A stretch of 64,000 bases of DNA from CAWIKY01 sp963836905 (GTDB lineage Bacteria > Pseudomonadota > Alphaproteobacteria > Caulobacterales > Hyphomonadaceae). The position numbers and the translations under genes are program-made. Below, piece by piece: positions 60,801 to 64,000 of the stretch. The stretch lies in contig CAWIKY010000006.1 of assembly GCA_963836905.1 (NCBI GenBank), positions 1-64,000 on the forward strand, given 5' to 3'. A model generated the notes under the pieces. The model ran no database searches, had not been told where the DNA came from, and saw only the letters and a program-made list of their open reading frames with translations. Positions within the stretch are counted from its first letter, which is position 1. The number at the start of each line of letters is the position of its first letter.

Positions 60801-63171
60801 CCAGCGCCTGCAAAACCTGTCGAGTTCCAGACGCTGGTAGAATTGACATATAGCCAGTCGCCCAGGTCCCACCGTTCTGCCTGTATGGCACGGAACCTGA
60901 AAGCATAGACGGTCGCAGGCAGCAGACCTTCCTGTATCAGATTGGTCCTGCGGGCATCGAACCGGATGAACGTTGAAGGGCCTTCAATCCCGCCGCCGAC
61001 CGCCGCAATCCCGAACTCGCCCTCGTTCAGATCAGCCAGAATATCCAGCGGATCAGCAGGCAGCGTCGCGAGCGATCAGTACCGCCGGAAGAGTCGCGCC
61101 GCCGGAGACGCGCGCGGTTGCCGTCAGGCTCACTACAGGAGGGGTCAGGGCCGGGAGCAGAATGCTGGCACCGGCGGCGGGGCTGTCACATCCTGAGCTG
61201 CACTGAAATCCCACGCCACATCGGACGGATCGACCTCCAGACCCTCGATCTCGCGCGAGCCGTCGCGGTTGAGCCTTGACCTTTTCGGCCTGGAACAGTT
61301 TGCCGTCACCGAAGCCGCGAACCGCAGACCGCCGCAAATACCAGTCGCCGGTGCGAACGGCCTTGGAGGCACTCCCGCGGAAGGTTTCCTCAAGGGTGAA
61401 AATCCGCCGCGATTGTCTAAGATCGAGCAGGGCAATGCGTTGACCGGCTTCGGAGGATTGTTGCAGCGGCTGGTCGAGGGTCTTCGACGATCTCACCGTC
61501 ATCGGCCTCGATATAATCCGGATCGGTGACGCGCGGCAGGTCCACCCGCTTGAAGTCCTGCGCGGGGTCGGTAAACCGGCCCTCCACGGTGTTGACCAGC
61601 TCGCCAATGCGCCCGGCAGGGTCCGCCGTTGAATCGCTTCCCGCCACCAGGTCGCCATCGAAGCGGGTCACCGCCACCTCTGGGCACGCGCCGGACGGTG
61701 GTGGTGCGCCGCGCCCTGGTCAATCGCCCGCCCGGCCATCGCTGCGGCCAGACCCTCCAGAGTTTTCTTGTGATCGTCTGACGCAGTGATGGTGCCGTTG
61801 ACTTCATAGCACGGCTGGGTCCCGCCGGCTTTCAGTCCCACGGCCTCGTCACAATGGTCGGCCAAGTCTTCAAACTCGGCATAGGGAACGGTTTGCGGGG
61901 TTTCACCGACGCCGAACCACATGGCACCGGAGCCGGATTTTATCACCCGTCCCCACCGGTAATGATCGGCGGCAACCATGGCATTGGTCGAATAGACCCA
62001 CGTCGCCGGGTCGCCCCATCTCTGGCTGCCGGACCCGCCCGCTGTCGTATCCTGCCTGCGGTCATAGAGTTTTGCGCCCCGTCCGCCGACGGCGAAGTTG
62101 GGGTCTTGCGTATTGTCTTCGTCCCACAGGAACTCGCCGACAAATAGGCGACCCCGCGCAGCCTGTGTTCACTTGTCCATTGGCCCTCATTGGTCACCAG
62201 ATAACTCTCCCGCGAGCTGGTCAGCCTTGCCGTAATGCGCGGTGATCAGGCGCGAGGACCACCGGAGCGAAACCGCGTCATCTCGGTGCGCACGCCGTCC
62301 GCCAGCACACCGGAATAGACCTGTTCGCCGTCGACCCAGCCGCGTGATGCGGTCGATCTCGTGGTCGGCAATCGCGCGGACCTGTTGATAGTATTTCTTC
62401 TGCTGACCGTTGGCGAAGAGGGCCACAACGAGCCTTCCGTGCGGAACCGGCCAAGAAGCAGCTCACGCGCGGGCGGTGCACCATCTTCCGGATAAGTCTT
62501 TTCGACCGTTCCGGCCTTGGTGGTCTTCGTGCGCAGGGCGACCTTTGATTCGGCCAGTTTCGGCGCAAGATCGAACCCCATATCGCCTGCGAACGCGGCC
62601 TTCTGGTTCTCCGGTGTACGCGTCTGCATCCGCCGTTCCAGATAGATCAGCGCACCGCTTTCAATATCCAGTTCAAGCGTGGCGGGCTGACCATCGCGGA
62701 TCGTGTCCGTAAGCCCGCGAGAATCCGTCCGGTTTCATCTGCCAGCACGTCTGCTGTTGCAGGGCTTGCAGACCGGTCCCAGACCAGATGACGCAGCCGG
62801 ACCTGACGTCGGCGCCAGACGCTGTCGAGCAAGCCGCCGAATCGGATCGGTATCATCTGTCTGCCGCGCGCTGTCGAATCCGATCTTGAGCTTCTGGCTC
62901 TTCAGGCTGGCCGATCGTTCGATATCGTCCGGTGGCACCATCCGGTCGCCGAGACCGGTATAGACCTGCCCGTCAAGCGTCAGCGGGTCATGGTCATTGG
63001 TCCAGCGCAGCGTGGCACCATCGAGAAAGATTTCAAGAAACCAGCGCGAAACCCGCGCAGCGAGACGCCGCTCACCGGATCACCTGTCGCGCTCGAGAAG
63101 CGGACGGAACGCCGCCGTGTGGCTTCGTCCCAGCGCGGCTCACCGTCCAGACGGAACTCGCCATCAGGCAT
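57806..63171 (-). CDS. Phage tail-tip (protein J-like) attachment protein, heavily frameshifted
   Basis: Read through its many indels the gene starts MPDGEFRLDGEPRWDEATRR and encodes roughly 1,780 residues. First part (about 63171-62560): a minor tail module with LDGQVYTGLGDRMVPPDDIE, SLKSQKLKIGFD and AAFAGDMGFDLAPKLAES. Second part (62550-61000): J-type blocks such as LGRFRTEGSLWALFANGQQ, RAIADHEIDRITRVWVDGEQ, FEDLADHCDEAVGLKAGG, YEVNGTITASDDHKKTLEGL and RIFTLEETFRGSASKAVRTG. Third part (60800-57806): fibre-like, with repeats of ASGIAGQ and a Thr/Ser-rich C-terminus ending FSGTASAQGG. No start or stop is visible between the first two parts, suggesting a fusion. It likely decides host-receptor binding. 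Confidence 0.6.
59585..60790 (-). repeat. 183-bp tandem repeats in the tail-tip gene
   Basis: About six units, near identical, with the marker GACACCCGACATGGCC at 59878, 60061 and 60244 (183 bases apart) and variants at 60425 and 60603 (181 and 178). Each unit encodes 61 residues containing SLGVASGIAGQGSLATLNAL, NGSAFLTGFGAMSGVDFAQL and RANGTTVVADTDAIT. Copies differ mainly by single-base losses at different places (for example GCCCAGCGAGG, GCCCGCGAGG, GCCCACGAGG). Confidence 0.9.
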
Positions 63172-63677
63172 CGATCCTGCGCGGTGCCGGGGCAGAGGCG
63201 TGCGGGGTGCGCGGCGCTGGCTCCATCACCAGCAACACAGCGCCACCGGACGCGCTGTTGGCGATCTGCACCTCGCCAATCCACCAGCCATTCGCAAGGG
63301 TGCGATAGGACACCATGTCACCCGGCTGGGCAGACCAGGTGCCCGCCCCGCCCAGATCAAGGACCGGTCGGCGGTATCGATGCCGGACAGGGTCAGGCCC
63401 GCATCGCTCACCACCCCCTTGTCACGTGGGCGGGCCCGGAAGGTGCGCGGCAGGGTGAAACTGCGATCGGAGCCGCGCCGCCGGTTAAGAAAGGTTTTCC
63501 AGATGTCGTAATCTGCGGTCGTGGGACAGGTCACGTCCAGTTCGACGCGCCAGTACGAGGGTCGAAGCTCCAGAACATCCGCCGCACCGGACAGCCCGAG
63601 CTTTCGGTCTGCTGGTGCGCCAGCTCCCAGGTCGCAGACACGATGCCTTTGCAAGGCGCGATCTCACCGGCGCTCAT
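63164..63677 (-). CDS. Phage minor tail protein, frameshifted
   Basis: MSAGEIAPCKGIVSATWELA begins the protein; after a frame break near 63600 it reads LSGAADVLELRPSYWRVELD, TTADYDIWKTFLNRRRGSDR and FTLPRTFRARPRDKGVVSD. After a second break near 63330 it continues PGDMVSYRTLANGWWIGEVQ and ends ASAPAPRRIDA. Position between the tape-measure end and the tail-tip gene suggests a tail-tip complex protein. Overlaps: 4 bases upstream, 8 downstream (ATGCCTGA). Confidence 0.5.
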
Positions 63678-64000
63678 CGTTTATGCCTCGCCGTGTTGAG
63701 ATAATTGTCTTCGGCGATCGAGGCGCGCACCCGGCGAACCGCGTTCGTTTCGTGCGCCGCCAGCATGGCCTCTATCCGGCCCAGCATGTCCTGACCGTCG
63801 ACATTGCCGTGCACATGGAGTTGCGTGCCGGCCGATGTTCACCGTCGCGCCGCCGCGCATATTGATACCCGCAAAACTCTTGCGGGTGTCCACACCGGCA
63901 TCGATCGCGCGCAGAAGATCGGCATTTTTGGCGGTTGCTGCCGCCGTGACGAGGCTTCGCCGCGTGACGATCTGGCGGGTATGAGTCCGAGCGGGCCGTT
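63674..64000 (-). CDS. Phage tape-measure or tail protein, C-terminal part, partial
   Basis: Runs in from the right edge. Readable pieces are TAAATAKNADLLRAIDAGVD, TRKSFAGINMRGGATVNIG, and after a frame break near 63833 HVHGNVDGQDMLGRIEAMLA and VRRVRASIAEDNYLNTARHK. The last piece resembles C-terminal ends of tape-measure proteins of alphaproteobacterial siphophages. The stop overlaps the next gene (ATGA). Confidence 0.45.

Larger units (their letters stand above)
55542..64000 (-). mobile_element. Prophage, tail and lysis end (left part only)
   Basis: All genes are on the minus strand with start-stop overlaps and run tape measure, minor tail protein, tail tip, small protein, endolysin, spanin-like, holin-like, coiled coil, a late module in normal phage order. 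The right side is outside the window. The left boundary lies between clpP (54907) and 55542; no integrase, tRNA or direct repeat marks an attachment site there. Frameshifts are far denser than in the host part. Confidence 0.8.

Overview
The window is chromosomal DNA from a GC-rich, polarly flagellated alphaproteobacterium, probably from the Caulobacterales/Maricaulales (Hyphomonadaceae-like) side of the class. This rests on gene orders and family types: aroA-cmk-rpsA-ihfB, yidC-engB-argB, a fliF-fliG-flbE(fliH)-fliN-flbD-flhA cluster like that of Caulobacter, two short flagellins of about 275 residues, a petABC cytochrome bc1 operon, and a GAAC-N7-GAAC motif of the alphaproteobacterial SOS-box type. 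The genus cannot be fixed from the sequence alone.

Layout. 1-2.0 kb: an O-acyltransferase (MBOAT) and its SGNH-like partner. 2.2-7.2 kb: tRNA-Ala(GGC), a FYDLN-acid protein, then aroA, cmk, rpsA and ihfB. 7.4-14.5 kb: a tightly overlapping run yidC-engB-argB-DUF1036-HAD-dapD-dapE (membrane insertion, arginine and lysine/peptidoglycan precursors). 14.5-19.6 kb, minus strand: truA, a GNAT gene, fmt, def, rmuC and a lipoprotein. 20-25.8 kb: a glycolytic block gap-pgk-fba with thiE, an aminotransferase and ppa. 26-33.8 kb: LysE exporter, carbonic anhydrase, TetR-mnmC, an orphan histidine kinase, a PagL-like deacylase and purA. 33.9-46.6 kb: flagellar region, with two sigma54-type flagellin genes, flhG-flhF-flhA, flbD, fliN, fliH, fliG and fliF. 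46.7-54.9 kb: tspO, hemF, trmL, petABC, mtnP, apt and a clpP. 55.1-55.5 kb: a two-gene operon behind an SOS-box-like motif. 55.5-64 kb, minus strand: the tail and lysis end of a prophage that runs off the right edge.

The DNA carries many single-base indels. Some fall in genes that should be indispensable (aroA, cmk) and their reading frames recover when one base is added or removed. The prophage segment has them at much higher density. I read most as sequence errors, so frameshifted host genes are annotated as whole CDSs; true decay of the prophage cannot be excluded.

The most interesting signals are: (i) the SOS-box operon encoding a 36-residue single-span membrane protein, reminiscent of SOS-induced division inhibitors; (ii) a shared 5' leader architecture on the two flagellin genes, with a covarying hairpin at about +19 and a common ACCAGAATGGA element; (iii) an FlhF whose GTPase motifs are altered, beside an FlhG without the usual DQAxxLR helix; (iv) an extra segment of about 60 residues in cytochrome b; and (v) a 183-bp tandem repeat in the phage tail-tip gene.
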